Numbered from the stretch's first letter, positions 48,248-57,529 are shown. The stretch: 64,000 bases of DNA from Aphanothece hegewaldii CCALA 016 (GCF_003007785.1 NZ_PXOH01000001.1:354852-418851); one strand, 5' to 3'. The notes: generated by a model from the sequence alone, not told the origin. Program-made: numbers and translations.

Positions 48248-49039
48248 CTAAAACCCGAAAGAATAGCCAACTTTTAAACGTAACTCGCTACGTTCCCCCG
48301 CACCTGTGGCAATATCTCCCTCTATTCCAAAATCCAAAACACTCCGTAAACTAACTTGTTGTCGGATACCTACACCCGTTATTAAAATCGCTCCTCCTGC
48401 ACTATCCTGACTCGCTCTAACCCCCATCTCGGCTAAAAAGGTTTTGTCAAAACGTTTTGGATAGCCAAGCGGTCTAGAGTACCCTAAAATTAGACCAGGG
48501 ATAACCGATCGCTCCTCACTATCAACATCGGTTTTCACGTTCAGATCGAGGTTAAGATGTAATCGATCGTATTGTCCTACTGTTTTACTCGCAATCCCCC
48601 GTAATCGTATATCTACCCCGCGTGCATCCCGTCCTGTGGGTAATCCAACATCACCCCGAATTGCAAAAGCAGGTACATTATTATACTCTCGATTGAAGTT
48701 ATGGAACACACCGACTGATAAATTACCTACATCCAAACGAGTATCATCTGTATCCGCTTTACCACCAACACTGGGATCTAAACCGATAACTAGATGACTG
48801 TTGAGGGCAAACCCATACAAATATTCAATCTCGAAAGATCCCCCAACACTTCGATTACTCGGTAAATTTAATCCTGCACCAAATTCGATCGATTGTTCAC
48901 GATAGGCGATACTTTCCGCATCATCAAAAGATAGAGGGCGACCTGCATCCAAATTATTGTGATCTACAGCCAGAGAGGGATTGACGGCTAAAACAGTCAA
49001 GGCGAGCGCACCCCAAAATAATATTCTATTTAATTTCAT
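48248..49039 (-). CDS. Predicted outer-membrane beta-barrel, metal-island associated
   Basis: 263 residues. A signal peptide (about 1-24, ending NPSLAVD) is followed by alternating hydrophobic strands, for example SIEFGAGLNLPSN, SFEIEYLYGFALNSHLVIGLDP, FAIRGDVGLPTGRD and LDFGIEGDIATG, ending in LRLKVGYSFGF. The final Phe is the usual outer-membrane barrel signature. No known family name is certain. It begins 5 nt after the stop of the periplasmic His/Met-repeat gene, so the pair probably works together at the cell envelope, perhaps in metal export or trapping. Confidence 0.7.
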   Translation of the reverse strand: MKLNRILFWGALALTVLAVNPSLAVDHNNLDAGRPLSFDDAESIAYREQSIEFGAGLNLPSNRSVGGSFEIEYLYGFALNSHLVIGLDPSVGGKADTDDTRLDVGNLSVGVFHNFNREYNNVPAFAIRGDVGLPTGRDARGVDIRLRGIASKTVGQYDRLHLNLDLNVKTDVDSEERSVIPGLILGYSRPLGYPKRFDKTFLAEMGVRASQDSAGGAILITGVGIRQQVSLRSVLDFGIEGDIATGAGERSELRLKVGYSFGF

Positions 49040-49044
49040 TTTAT

Positions 49045-50397
49045 TTATTTTTTCTGATTAGATCTCGCAGGTTTTGAGGGTTGTTGAGTCTGTTGTGGGG
49101 TAGGATGCGTCATCCCCGGCCTTGAGTTATCATGATTCATATTCGGCGTTGAATGACCATCATGATTCATATTTGGCATTGAATGACCATCATGATTCAT
49201 ATTCGGCATTGAATTATCATCATGATTCATATTTGGCATTGAATGACCATCATGATTTATATTTGGATTTGTCTGAGTTTCTGACTTATCATGTCCCTGA
49301 TGTCCAATTCCTTCTGGCATTAGCCCCATTCCTGGCATTCCCGCCATAAAACGATGGTCGTGTAATCCTTCTCCGCCAGAGTTTTGTCCTGCTTCCATTC
49401 CCTCATGATTTTTCGCCATTACTAACCAGATTGCCCGTTGAATTTGTTCTTCTTTTTGCTGTTCAGTAATCCAATCTGAAGCGAGAATATCATTAACCAT
49501 ATCGTGTAACATATGCAGGTTATCGAAGGTATTGGCAATCTTTGGAAAACGTTGGGCAAAGCGTGGACTTACTTCTGCAAACATCGGCATAAATGGGCGG
49601 TCTGTCCGATATAATTCAATCTCATGATATTGTTTGCCAACTGTAGCGTAAGAGTTTTTCTGTTCTTCTAAAGTTTTGCCGTACAACATATCGTACATAC
49701 TACCTTGCAACCAGTGATAACCCCAAAAAAGTCCGTTTACTTTTTTGTATTCTTGACGAAACGCTTTTGAGTAGGGTTGTGTGTCGAGATAACCCATATT
49801 CATCGGCAAACCTGTAATCGCATAGGGAACGTTTTTGACATAAAATTCATATAAACGCTCGATTTCCGCTTCTTTTTCGGCTTCCGTCATCTTGGAACTG
49901 ACTAAGACATCTACAGTTTGAGCATGAAGAATATGCGCCCAGTCGAAAACCTGTTCTAATACACCATACTTACGCCCGAAAGTTGGAGAAATATTAGCTT
50001 CATCGGGCATAAAACGTGGCGGATTTTTTAGTATCCAGTTGATGCGATCAAATGTTTTAGTTTCTAACTCTTTCTCTTTCCCTGTGACTAAATCTTCGTA
50101 AGCAAACGCATGACCAACGGCGACGGCATTTAGATCTAATGCCAGAGGTTTAATATTATACACCGCATCATTATAAACGCCCCGTTTGCGATAGATATGA
50201 TTTTTACTTTTGTTGTTCATCCAACTGGGTAAATCTGTAGGGACAGGTGGCAATGTTTTAGAATCAGAAGTATCAATTTGAGGGGTTGAATGCCCATGAT
50301 GATGTTGTTGAGCAGTTACTGAATAAATCAGGTTTCCCATTACTAGAGCTAATGTACCAGTTAAAAGAGTAATTTTCTTGAGCAGTTGATGTCGCAT
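49045..50397 (-). CDS. Periplasmic His/Met-repeat putative copper-binding protein
   Basis: 450 residues from MRHQLLKKITLL; an ATG seven codons upstream is possible. A signal peptide (about 1-29) is followed by QHHHGHSTP, a helical domain of about 300 residues with many His and Met (GYHWLQGSMYDMLYG, NLHMLHDMVNDIL), and a tail at about 360-430 with five repeats like NMNHDGHSMP. The repeats are the kind that bind copper or silver. I do not recognise the central domain: it is not an obvious DUF305/CopM domain. The gene has its own upstream box (50450-50466) and ends 5 nt before the barrel gene. Copper resistance is inferred. Confidence 0.7.
   Translation of the reverse strand: MRHQLLKKITLLTGTLALVMGNLIYSVTAQQHHHGHSTPQIDTSDSKTLPPVPTDLPSWMNNKSKNHIYRKRGVYNDAVYNIKPLALDLNAVAVGHAFAYEDLVTGKEKELETKTFDRINWILKNPPRFMPDEANISPTFGRKYGVLEQVFDWAHILHAQTVDVLVSSKMTEAEKEAEIERLYEFYVKNVPYAITGLPMNMGYLDTQPYSKAFRQEYKKVNGLFWGYHWLQGSMYDMLYGKTLEEQKNSYATVGKQYHEIELYRTDRPFMPMFAEVSPRFAQRFPKIANTFDNLHMLHDMVNDILASDWITEQQKEEQIQRAIWLVMAKNHEGMEAGQNSGGEGLHDHRFMAGMPGMGLMPEGIGHQGHDKSETQTNPNINHDGHSMPNMNHDDNSMPNMNHDGHSMPNMNHDGHSTPNMNHDNSRPGMTHPTPQQTQQPSKPARSNQKK
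49125..49272 (-). repeat. 30-bp tandem repeats coding NMNHDGHSMP units
   Basis: Five tandem units of about 30 bp inside the periplasmic protein gene encode near-identical decapeptides with Asn-Met-Asn-His-Asp. The repetition is present at DNA level (ATTCATATTTGGCATTGAAT-type units), so unit number could change by slippage. It adds His and Met residues for soft-metal binding. Confidence 0.85.
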
Positions 50398-50449
50398 GGT
50401 GAATATTCCTAGTTTCATCCCGTCTGTAATTTCAGTGTAAAAAAAGAAA

Positions 50450-50466
50450 ATGAAATAAGGATGAAA
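50450..50466 (-). promoter_or_regulatory. TTTCAT-N5-TTTCAT direct repeat (CopR-like box)
   Basis: On the minus strand, TTTCAT CCTTA TTTCAT lies 53 bp before the start of the His/Met-repeat gene. I recall this type of direct repeat as the binding site of the copper response regulator CopR in Synechocystis. The repeat is seen; the binding is inferred. A second copy with the same spacing is at 56939-56955. Confidence 0.55.
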
Positions 50467-50494
50467 TTTTTAATAGGTGACATCCAGTTATTCT

Positions 50495-52411
50495 TTAGGT
50501 CTGTTCATTTCTTAGCAATCGTAAACCACTGAGTGTTACTAAAACTGTAGAGCCTTCATGTCCTAAAACCCCCAAAGGTAAAGTAATATTTCCAGTAAAA
50601 TTAGCAATCAAAAGTAATACAATAAAACCTAAAGCAAAGATAATATTTTGTTTAACAATGCGCTGCGAACGACGACCTAAACGGATGGCATATTCTAACT
50701 TTTCTAAACGATCTGCCATTAATACAATATCTGCTGTTTCAAGGACGACATCACTTCCTGTGGTTCCCATCGCTATTGAGACTGATGCGGTGGCTAAAGC
50801 TGGAGCATCATTAATTCCATCGCCGACCATTGCTACAGTTGTATACTGTTTTTGCAGTTGTCGAATGACCTGCGCTTTATCTTCTGGTAATAATCCGGCA
50901 TAGATTCGATTTATTCCAAGAGAATAGGCAATACTGTGGGCTGTTTGCTCATTATCTCCCGTTAACATAGCAATGGTGCTAATACCCAACTGTTTTAAAT
51001 GTACGATCGCTTTTGCTGCTGTTGGTCGCACGGTATCTGCAATAGCAATAATACCTAGTAATTTATCACCATAAGCCACCCAAACGATGGTTTTTCCCTC
51101 TTTTTCCCATTGTTGGCTGTATTGAAAGAACGTTTCATCTAAATGAATTTGGTCTTGAATAAAAGTGGCTTTCCCAACCATAGCCCTTTTACCATCCAGA
51201 ACGCCAGTAATACCCTTTCCGATTTGTGCTTGAACTTGTTCGGCTTGTTTCCATTGTAGTTTGTGTTGACGCGCAGTTTGTACAATCGCTTCACCAATGG
51301 GATGTTCTGATAAACTTTCTAAAGCCGCAGCAACTCGAAGTAACTCCGCTTCATCTTGGTTGAGTGCCATCATCTGCATCACTTCTAACTTTCCTGTCGT
51401 CAGCGTTCCTGTTTTATCGAATGCGATCGCTTTGACTTGCCCAATTTTCTCCAACTGTGTACCATTTTTAAATAAAATTCCCTGTCGTGCGCCGTTAGCA
51501 ATTCCTGATAAAAGTGTCGGCATAATTGCAGCCATCAATGCACAAGGTGAAGCCACAACTAGAAAAATCAGTGTTTTATAAATTGTATCTGCCCAAGTCC
51601 AACCCAACAGAAACGGCGGTAATGTTCCAAACAAAAGACCAATTATAACGATTACTTTGGCATAACCTCGCTCAAATCTTTCGATAAATTGCTGTGATGG
51701 GGGCGTTTCTGTTTGCGCTTGTTCGACGAGACGTATTACACGTTGAATTAGGTTACTTTCTGGTGGCTGATGGATAGTTAGTATTAAAGCGCCATTTCCG
51801 TTGAGAGTTCCTGCAAATACTTCATCACCGACTGTTTTTTCCACTGGGAGCGATTCTCCAGTAATCGAAGCTTGATTGAGAGTGCTGTATCCTTTGACTA
51901 CTTTTCCATCAGTAGGCACCAATTCACCTGGTTTAACTAAAATTTGGTCTCCGATTTGAAGTTGAGCAACTGGGATAATTTGTTCTAGACCATTGAGCAG
52001 CCGTCGTGCAGTATCAGGCGTTAAACTCATTAAAGCGCGGATACTCCGTTCAGTACGCTGCATGGCGTAGCTCTCTAATGCGCCACTGATCGCAAAAATC
52101 AAGATTAGTACTGCACCATCAATAATATAAGAATATTTCTGTTGCCACAAACCCAGAATAGCCGCTCCTAATGCAGCCACAATCATCAATAAGTCTACAT
52201 CCAAGTCTTTTTCTTGAAATAACGTCGTTAGTCCATCTCGTGCGCTGGCATATCCACCGATGACATAGGCAAAAGGCAAAATTAATAAGCTTAAACCTAG
52301 CCAACCAAGATTGAGACTGAGCCAACCGCAGAAAACGAGAACGGCACAAATTCCCGCAGTGATGGCATCTGGATGTTCTTTAACAAGGTTTTGGACAGTG
52401 GTAGATGACAT
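50495..52411 (-). CDS. coaT: Cobalt-exporting P1B-4 ATPase CoaT
   Basis: 638 residues. No N-terminal metal domain is present. The transmembrane metal site is SPC (ASPCALMAAIMP) rather than CPC, and the last helix pair has HEGST. Both are P1B-4 signatures for Co/Ni-type pumps. The catalytic DKTGTLT and the [10 protein letters not shown] hinge are intact. It removes cobalt from the cytosol. The promoter region shared with the divergent coaR holds a MerR-type operator with 20-bp spacing. Confidence 0.92.
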   Translation of the reverse strand: MSSTTVQNLVKEHPDAITAGICAVLVFCGWLSLNLGWLGLSLLILPFAYVIGGYASARDGLTTLFQEKDLDVDLLMIVAALGAAILGLWQQKYSYIIDGAVLILIFAISGALESYAMQRTERSIRALMSLTPDTARRLLNGLEQIIPVAQLQIGDQILVKPGELVPTDGKVVKGYSTLNQASITGESLPVEKTVGDEVFAGTLNGNGALILTIHQPPESNLIQRVIRLVEQAQTETPPSQQFIERFERGYAKVIVIIGLLFGTLPPFLLGWTWADTIYKTLIFLVVASPCALMAAIMPTLLSGIANGARQGILFKNGTQLEKIGQVKAIAFDKTGTLTTGKLEVMQMMALNQDEAELLRVAAALESLSEHPIGEAIVQTARQHKLQWKQAEQVQAQIGKGITGVLDGKRAMVGKATFIQDQIHLDETFFQYSQQWEKEGKTIVWVAYGDKLLGIIAIADTVRPTAAKAIVHLKQLGISTIAMLTGDNEQTAHSIAYSLGINRIYAGLLPEDKAQVIRQLQKQYTTVAMVGDGINDAPALATASVSIAMGTTGSDVVLETADIVLMADRLEKLEYAIRLGRRSQRIVKQNIIFALGFIVLLLIANFTGNITLPLGVLGHEGSTVLVTLSGLRLLRNEQT

Positions 52412-52443
52412 GGAAATGGTTGAGGGTGAAAGATAACTTTCTC

Positions 52444-52475
52444 ACTTTACACCTTGACATTAGTGTCAATGTCAA
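52444..52475 (-). promoter_or_regulatory. CoaR operator in the coaT promoter
   Basis: On the minus strand, TTGACA (52470-52475) and TAAAGT (52444-52449) are separated by 20 bp. The spacer holds the perfect inverted repeat TTGACA-CTAA-TGTCAA (52454-52469). An overlong spacer with a dyad between -35 and -10 is the mark of MerR-type activation, where the regulator twists DNA to allow transcription. The transcript would start about 25 nt before the coaT ATG. Confidence 0.85.
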
Positions 52476-52498
52476 CCCGATTGACTAAAATAATAAGA

Positions 52499-53611
52499 AT
52501 GATTAATCAATACTTGACTATTAAAGAACTAACCGAAAATGTCGGAGGAAAGGTAACGCCTCGGATGGTGCGCCACTATCACACATTGGGTTTATTGCCT
52601 CCTGCACAACGCTCATCAGGAAATTATCGGCTTTATACCCAACAGGATGCTCAACGCTTAAGACGAATTGTCGCCCTCAAAGAACAAGGATTTCAATTGT
52701 CGCATATTCAGCAGTTACTCAAAAATGACTCAGACACAGAAGTTAATTCAACTTTGATGACGCAGTTACAGCAGCAATACCAAGCTGTCATTGAGCAGAT
52801 TTCTCGACTCCGACAAACTGCCGCCGCTTTAGAAGGGGTTTTAGGACGAGATCAACATTGTCAAACTCTACAAGCTAATGTACTAGCTCAACTCAGGCTA
52901 CTCGAAGTGGAAACCCAAGGAGGTTTACAAGAGTTAGAGCAACTTTGGCAAAATCTGGATACTGCTATATCTTCTCATCCCGAAGCTTTTGAGGAATCCT
53001 TACAACACTTGTTACCAGAGCTTGGCGATCGCTCGGAAATCGAAATCGATCTACTTTCTCAACTGGTTTTGGCTTGTGGTGATGTTAGTATCGTGAATTT
53101 TGTTAGAATTAGCAAAAATGCGATCGCTGCTGCTCGTCATGGGATGCTCGCTCAGTGTCAGATTGTGGGCGATATACCTGCTGTTACTGCAATGCTTGAT
53201 CAGACTCGATTAGCTCATTTAGGTTGTCAGATAACAACTCTGATCGATAATCCTCATGTTACTGATGTCGTTGAAGCCGAGCAAGCTTTTTGGCAGCAAA
53301 GCACTTGGAGCAAAAATTTAGAAAAAATTGAACCACAATCGATCTTGATGATTGGTTATGCTCCATCGATTCTAATGTGGGTTTGTGAGGCGATTTCCTT
53401 ACATCAAATTCAACCTGCTTTAGTCGTGGGTATGCCCATTGGTTTTAGCCATGCTCCCGCAGCCAAACGCCAATTAATACGCTCTGGTATTCCTTATATT
53501 ACCATCGAAAAAACGAATTATGGAGGTTTTTTAGCCGCAGTTGTGATTAATGCTTTGGCTAAATCTCTGATCGATAAACCAGATTGTCACTGTTATCTTC
53601 AATCCCTGTAA
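52499..53611 (+). CDS. coaR: CoaR, cobalt-responsive MerR regulator with corrinoid-enzyme-like domain
   Basis: 370 residues from ATG 52499 (MINQYLTIKELTENVGGKV). An N-terminal MerR helix-turn-helix (about 1-75) with RMVRHYHTLGLLPP and YRLYTQQDAQRL is followed by a coiled coil. The C-terminal domain (about 160-360) resembles precorrin isomerase (CobH), for example IVGMPIGFSHAPAAK-like text in ALVVGMPIGFSHAPAAKRQL. It ends DCHCYLQSL, the Cys-His-Cys motif required for cobalt sensing in the known CoaR. It activates coaT. The start is set by the MerR domain. Confidence 0.93.
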   Translation: MINQYLTIKELTENVGGKVTPRMVRHYHTLGLLPPAQRSSGNYRLYTQQDAQRLRRIVALKEQGFQLSHIQQLLKNDSDTEVNSTLMTQLQQQYQAVIEQISRLRQTAAALEGVLGRDQHCQTLQANVLAQLRLLEVETQGGLQELEQLWQNLDTAISSHPEAFEESLQHLLPELGDRSEIEIDLLSQLVLACGDVSIVNFVRISKNAIAAARHGMLAQCQIVGDIPAVTAMLDQTRLAHLGCQITTLIDNPHVTDVVEAEQAFWQQSTWSKNLEKIEPQSILMIGYAPSILMWVCEAISLHQIQPALVVGMPIGFSHAPAAKRQLIRSGIPYITIEKTNYGGFLAAVVINALAKSLIDKPDCHCYLQSL

Positions 53612-53618
53612 ATGTGTG

Positions 53619-54032
53619 TCAATTTTGTTCGATAATGGGACAAATTGTCGCTGGTAAATTTTGAGTATTGATTTTTTCTCCAGATAGTAATTCTTTTAAT
53701 TCCCGTTTGAGTATTTGAAGTTGTTCGATTTGCTGTTCGATTTCGGCAATCTTTTTACTCAACTTTTCCTTAACTTGATTACAAGGTAAATTTCCTTGAT
53801 CGTAAACATCTAAAAATTCTTTAATTTCTGACAAACTTAACCCTAATTTTTGAGCGCGTTTGATAAAGTTAAGGCGAGAAAATACATCGGAATCAAATAA
53901 TCGATAGCCTCCTTCTGTTCTGCCTGAAGCTTTTAATAAACCAAATTCTTCGTAGTAGCGAATTGTTTTAATCGGTATGCTACTTTGTTTAGCGACTAAA
54001 CCAATTTGAAAGAGTGATTTTTGTATTAACAT
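53619..54032 (-). CDS. MerR-family heavy-metal regulator
   Basis: 137 residues. The helix-turn-helix has QIGLVAKQSSIPIKTIRYYEEFGLL and GGYRLFDSDVFSRLNFI. A dimerisation helix contains the Cys of NLPCNQVKEKL, and a C-terminal CPIIEQN supplies another Cys. This matches metal sensors such as ZntR/CueR, though which metal is not clear from the loop. It is the last gene of the leftward chaperone-copA operon and probably controls the operon promoter at 56831-56862. Confidence 0.85.
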   Translation of the reverse strand: MLIQKSLFQIGLVAKQSSIPIKTIRYYEEFGLLKASGRTEGGYRLFDSDVFSRLNFIKRAQKLGLSLSEIKEFLDVYDQGNLPCNQVKEKLSKKIAEIEQQIEQLQILKRELKELLSGEKINTQNLPATICPIIEQN

Positions 54033-54061
54033 ATCAAGCTCCTAATTAAATTAATTACGCT

Positions 54062-54301
54062 TTAACGAGGTTTACTTAAAAGAAACCACCATAATTCAAG
54101 ACCAATTAATCCTAAACCACCTACAGTAATAGCACTTTTAATCCATAAAGGTTGTTCAACTTTTTGAAATTTATTTTTTAGTTCAGTACCAGATGAGTAC
54201 ATTTTTTCATGGGGCATTTGAGCCATAACTTGACTCGAATTAATTCCTAGTAATAATCCCATCCCTGCCATACTTCCAACTATTAATGTTTTATTGATCA
54301 T
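54062..54301 (-). CDS. Small two-helix membrane protein in the copper operon
   Basis: 79 residues. One hydrophobic segment at about 4-27 (signal or anchor) is followed by a polar Met/His part (MAQMPHEKMYSSG) and a second helix at about 52-76, ending LELWWFLLSKPR. The WWFLLSKP end resembles the membrane anchor I recall before a cupredoxin domain in some cyanobacterial copper proteins. That domain is absent here, so this may be a shortened form. It lies between copA and the MerR gene with gaps of about 30 nt. Confidence 0.65.
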   Translation of the reverse strand: MINKTLIVGSMAGMGLLLGINSSQVMAQMPHEKMYSSGTELKNKFQKVEQPLWIKSAITVGGLGLIGLELWWFLLSKPR

Positions 54302-54331
54302 TTACTAAACTCCTATAAAATTACTCCTTTC

Positions 54332-56590
54332 TTAATGGACGATTTTGGGACGGAAATTCCGTAAACGTAGCGCGTTCGTAACTACGGAAACTGAACTAAA
54401 TGCCATTGCTGCACCTGCGATAATTGGACTGAGTAACCATCCAGAAAAAGGATAGAGAATACCAGCAGCGATCGGAATCCCGATAACATTGTAAATAAAA
54501 GCAAAAAAGAGATTCTGTCGAATATTTGAAATCGTAGCGCGAGATAACTGGATCGCAGTTACAATACTTTGTAAATCACCAGAAATCAAGGTAAGATCAG
54601 AAGCAGCGATCGCTACATCGGTTCCTGTACCAATGGCAATACCGACATCCGCACTTGCGAGTGCAGGTGCATCATTAATGCCATCACCTACCATCGCTAC
54701 AATTTTTCCTTCTTTTTGTATTGTCTCAATTTGTGCCGCTTTTTGTGATGGTCGTACTTCTGCAATGATTTTTCTAATTCCTACTAATGAAGCGATCGCT
54801 TCTGCTGTACGATAGTTATCGCCTGTCAGCATGACGACTTCTAACCCCATCCGTTGTAAATTGCGAATGGCACTAATTGAAGAAGGTTTAACTGCATCAG
54901 CTATTCCTAGAATTCCTTCTATTTGTCCATCTACAGCTATTCCGACAACGGTTTTAGCGAGAGATTCCAAGCGATTCCAATCTTGCTGTAAGTTATTTGT
55001 ATCTATTCCCAATTCCTTAAACCATCTCTGCGTCCCTATTTGTACTAAATTATTTAATACATTACCTTGTACACCACTTCCGGCAAACGCTTCAAAGGAT
55101 CGGACATCGGTTAAAATAACTTGTTGAGATTGGGTGTATTGTACAACCGCTTCGGCTAAAGGATGTTCGGAATTGCGTTCAACTGAACCCGCTAGACGTA
55201 AAAGATTTAATTCATTTTGATTAGCTGTCCCCCTAACTGTGATAAAATCAGTCACAGTAGGTTTACCTTGGGTAATCGTGCCTGTTTTATCTAAGACGAT
55301 CGTTTGAATTTGATAGGCGAGTTCCAGACTTTCTGCACTTTTAATCAGTATTCCATTCTCCGCACCTTTTCCCGTTCCCACCATGATTGATGTTGGTGTA
55401 GCTAATCCTAATGCACAAGGACAAGCGATAATTAAAACACCGACTGTTGTAATGAGAGCAAGTGTCACATTCCCCATCAGATTGAACCAGATGAGAAAAG
55501 TGGCGATCGCAATAGCAATCACAGCAGGAACGAACCATCCTGTTACTTGATCGGCTAATCTTTGAATCGGTGCTTTAGATCCCTGAGCTTGTTGAACTAA
55601 CTTGACAATTTGCGCTAAAAATGTATCTTTTCCGATTCGTGTGGCTCTAAATTTAAAACTACCTGTTTTATTAAGAGTTGCCCCGATGACTTCATCACCT
55701 AATTGTTTTTTCACAGGGAGACTTTCACCTGTAACCATTGATTCATCAAGGGTTGAAGAACCTTCGACAATTTCACCATCAACAGGAATTTTTTCCCCAG
55801 GGCGAACAAGGATGATATCGTCTAGAATCACTTCAGCAATAGGGATATCAATTTCTTGACTATTTCGGATCACTCGCGCTGTTTTTGCTTGTAAACCGAT
55901 GAGTTTACGGATAGCTTCCGAGGTTTGTCCTTTAGCTCGGTTTTCTAAGAGTCTTCCGAGTAAGATTAGGGTAATGATTACCGATGCTGCTTCAAAATAA
56001 ACATCAGGATTGATTCCTTGTTGGATGAACCATTGGGGAAAAAAAGTCGGAAACAGAGAATAGAGATACGCAACACCTGTACCGAGTGCCACCAAAGTAT
56101 CCATAGTTGCGGTATGGCGTTTCAGAGATTTCCAAGCGTTGACGAAGAAAGATCCCCCCGCCCAAAATAATACAGGTGCGGTTAGGATAAGCTGTAACAA
56201 TGGATGATGTAGCCACATCGGGATTAGAGGAATCTGTAAACCTATCATGGCAGGTAATGAACCGATGACGAGAATACTGCTGATGATGCCACTCAGCCAA
56301 ACTTTTCGAGTTAAGTCACGGTTTTCGGCTTGAGTAAAGCGTTTTTCTGTATCATCTTCTGGTGCAAGAACATCATCCTGCATCGGTTGTGCTGAATAAC
56401 CCGCTTCATCTACTGCACTTTGAAGCTCTGCGATGCTGGTTTGGCTAGAATCATAGGTGATAGTTGCAAGTTCTGCACCAAAGTTAACGCTACACGCTTC
56501 AACACCAGAAACGGAACGAATTGCATTTTCGATGTTATTGGCACAGGAAGCACAACTCATCCCGCGCAGTTTCAGGGTAGTATTCTCCAT
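54332..56590 (-). CDS. copA: Copper-transporting P1B-1 ATPase CopA
   Basis: 752 residues. An N-terminal heavy-metal-associated domain has GMSCASC (about 9-15). Membrane helices begin near residue 95. The metal site is CPCALG in [12 protein letters not shown]1B-1 signatures YN ([11 protein letters not shown]) and MAFSSVSVV follow. DKTGTIT and [10 protein letters not shown] give phosphorylation and hinge, and HP is in [10 protein letters not shown]. It exports Cu(I) from the cytosol. A Cys/Met-rich chaperone gene precedes it by 12 nt. Confidence 0.94.
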   Translation of the reverse strand: MENTTLKLRGMSCASCANNIENAIRSVSGVEACSVNFGAELATITYDSSQTSIAELQSAVDEAGYSAQPMQDDVLAPEDDTEKRFTQAENRDLTRKVWLSGIISSILVIGSLPAMIGLQIPLIPMWLHHPLLQLILTAPVLFWAGGSFFVNAWKSLKRHTATMDTLVALGTGVAYLYSLFPTFFPQWFIQQGINPDVYFEAASVIITLILLGRLLENRAKGQTSEAIRKLIGLQAKTARVIRNSQEIDIPIAEVILDDIILVRPGEKIPVDGEIVEGSSTLDESMVTGESLPVKKQLGDEVIGATLNKTGSFKFRATRIGKDTFLAQIVKLVQQAQGSKAPIQRLADQVTGWFVPAVIAIAIATFLIWFNLMGNVTLALITTVGVLIIACPCALGLATPTSIMVGTGKGAENGILIKSAESLELAYQIQTIVLDKTGTITQGKPTVTDFITVRGTANQNELNLLRLAGSVERNSEHPLAEAVVQYTQSQQVILTDVRSFEAFAGSGVQGNVLNNLVQIGTQRWFKELGIDTNNLQQDWNRLESLAKTVVGIAVDGQIEGILGIADAVKPSSISAIRNLQRMGLEVVMLTGDNYRTAEAIASLVGIRKIIAEVRPSQKAAQIETIQKEGKIVAMVGDGINDAPALASADVGIAIGTGTDVAIAASDLTLISGDLQSIVTAIQLSRATISNIRQNLFFAFIYNVIGIPIAAGILYPFSGWLLSPIIAGAAMAFSSVSVVTNALRLRNFRPKIVH

Positions 56591-56602
56591 TTGTTCCCTC
56601 CT

Positions 56603-56797
56603 TTAAGTAACGGTGTATCCAGCAGTAGTAATGGCTTGTTTAATTTCGCTAAAAGATGCTAGGGTGTCAACACTGACGAGTTTTGTTTTTGGATCAGCGT
56701 TAACTTTAGCAGTTGGATCAATTGTTTGAATGGCTTTGGTAATGGTATCGCTACAAGCAGAACAAGCCATATCAGTTACGGTAACTTGAAAAGACAT
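56603..56797 (-). CDS. Atx1-like copper chaperone (HMA domain)
   Basis: 64 residues, one heavy-metal-associated domain. The metal motif is MACSACS (about 10-16). KAIQTIDPTAKVNADPKTKL and the C-terminal AGYTVT complete the ferredoxin-like fold. It should deliver Cu(I) to CopA, whose gene follows 12 nt later. The size and organisation match cyanobacterial Atx1. The promoter at 56831-56862 starts the operon. Confidence 0.9.
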   Translation of the reverse strand: MSFQVTVTDMACSACSDTITKAIQTIDPTAKVNADPKTKLVSVDTLASFSEIKQAITTAGYTVT

Positions 56798-56830
56798 TGC
56801 TTTAAATTCCTGTATAAAGTGATTAATTTT

Positions 56831-56862
56831 ATCTTAAAGTCTCTAGCCAACTGGAGAGTCAA
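56831..56862 (-). promoter_or_regulatory. MerR-type promoter of the chaperone-copA operon
   Basis: On the minus strand, TTGACT (56857-56862) and TAAGAT (56831-56836) are 20 bp apart. The spacer holds an imperfect dyad with CTCTCCAG and CTAGAGAC arms around TTGG. This is the layout of MerR/CueR/ZntR-controlled promoters. The likely regulator is the last gene of the same operon. The transcript would start about 27 nt before the chaperone ATG. Confidence 0.7.
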
Positions 56863-56938
56863 GGGGTAGCGGAAAATTTTTTCTCTTTGAGCAAAAATGG
56901 ATTAATTAATAGTAATCTCCTCAGCCTTACAGATAAAA

Positions 56939-56955
56939 ATGAAATTAGGATGAAA
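56939..56955 (-). promoter_or_regulatory. Second TTTCAT-N5-TTTCAT box
   Basis: The minus strand reads TTTCAT CCTAA TTTCAT with the same 5-bp gap as at 50450-50466. It lies between the leftward copA operon (142 bp to its first ATG) and the rightward copper-storage gene (135 bp to its ATG). Either could be the target; the orientation relative to the box at 50450 would favour the copA side. Confidence 0.5.
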
Positions 56956-57089
56956 TCGAGGTCATCAATAGTAAGAACTTTGAAGTACGACAAAAGAAAG
57001 AAGTAAAGATGTTAGGGCTTGACTAGGATGAGGACACAGAGTTAAAAACTTTGCAAACTTTACATTAAATAATTAAAGAGGTAACAATC

Positions 57090-57455
57090 ATGACTCATCA
57101 ATTAGCTTTGTATCAAATTAATGAAGAAATTCAACATTGTATTCAAAATTGCTTAGATTGTCACAGTATTTGTTTAAATACTGTCACTTATTGCTTACAA
57201 AAAGGTGGAATGCACTCAGATCTTGATCATATTCGCCTAATGCTCAACTGTGCCGAAATCTGTCAAACGAGCGCCAACTTTATGTTATTAGGTTCTCATC
57301 TCCATACTCGTACCTGTGGTTTGTGTGCCGAAATCTGCGAACAGTGTGCCTCTGACTGTGAAAAAATGGGAGATGATTCTCAAATGAAAGCTTGTGCCGA
57401 AATGTGTCGTCAGTGTGCTGAATCTTGTCGTCAAATGTCGATGGCAATGGCTTAA
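57090..57455 (+). CDS. Cys-rich four-helix copper-storage protein (DUF326/Csp-like)
   Basis: 121 residues with about 16 Cys, most in CxxxC spacing: CIQNCLDCHSIC, CAEICQ, CGLCAEICEQCASDC and CAEMCRQCAESC. It has no signal peptide, so it is cytosolic, like Csp3. Such four-helix bundles store many Cu(I) ions inside the bundle. GAGGTAAC lies about 8 nt upstream. Its place next to copA supports a copper-buffering role. Confidence 0.9.
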   Translation: MTHQLALYQINEEIQHCIQNCLDCHSICLNTVTYCLQKGGMHSDLDHIRLMLNCAEICQTSANFMLLGSHLHTRTCGLCAEICEQCASDCEKMGDDSQMKACAEMCRQCAESCRQMSMAMA

Positions 57456-57529
57456 AATCATATGGGAAAAGGAGTTAAATTTCTTTTTCCTATTGTTGAT
57501 TTATTGAGCGAAAAATAGTCAGCCAAGCT

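Noticed and set aside
49125..49272. Possible CRISPR-like spaced repeats
   Set aside because: Units are contiguous, in frame with the coding sequence, and have no unique spacers.
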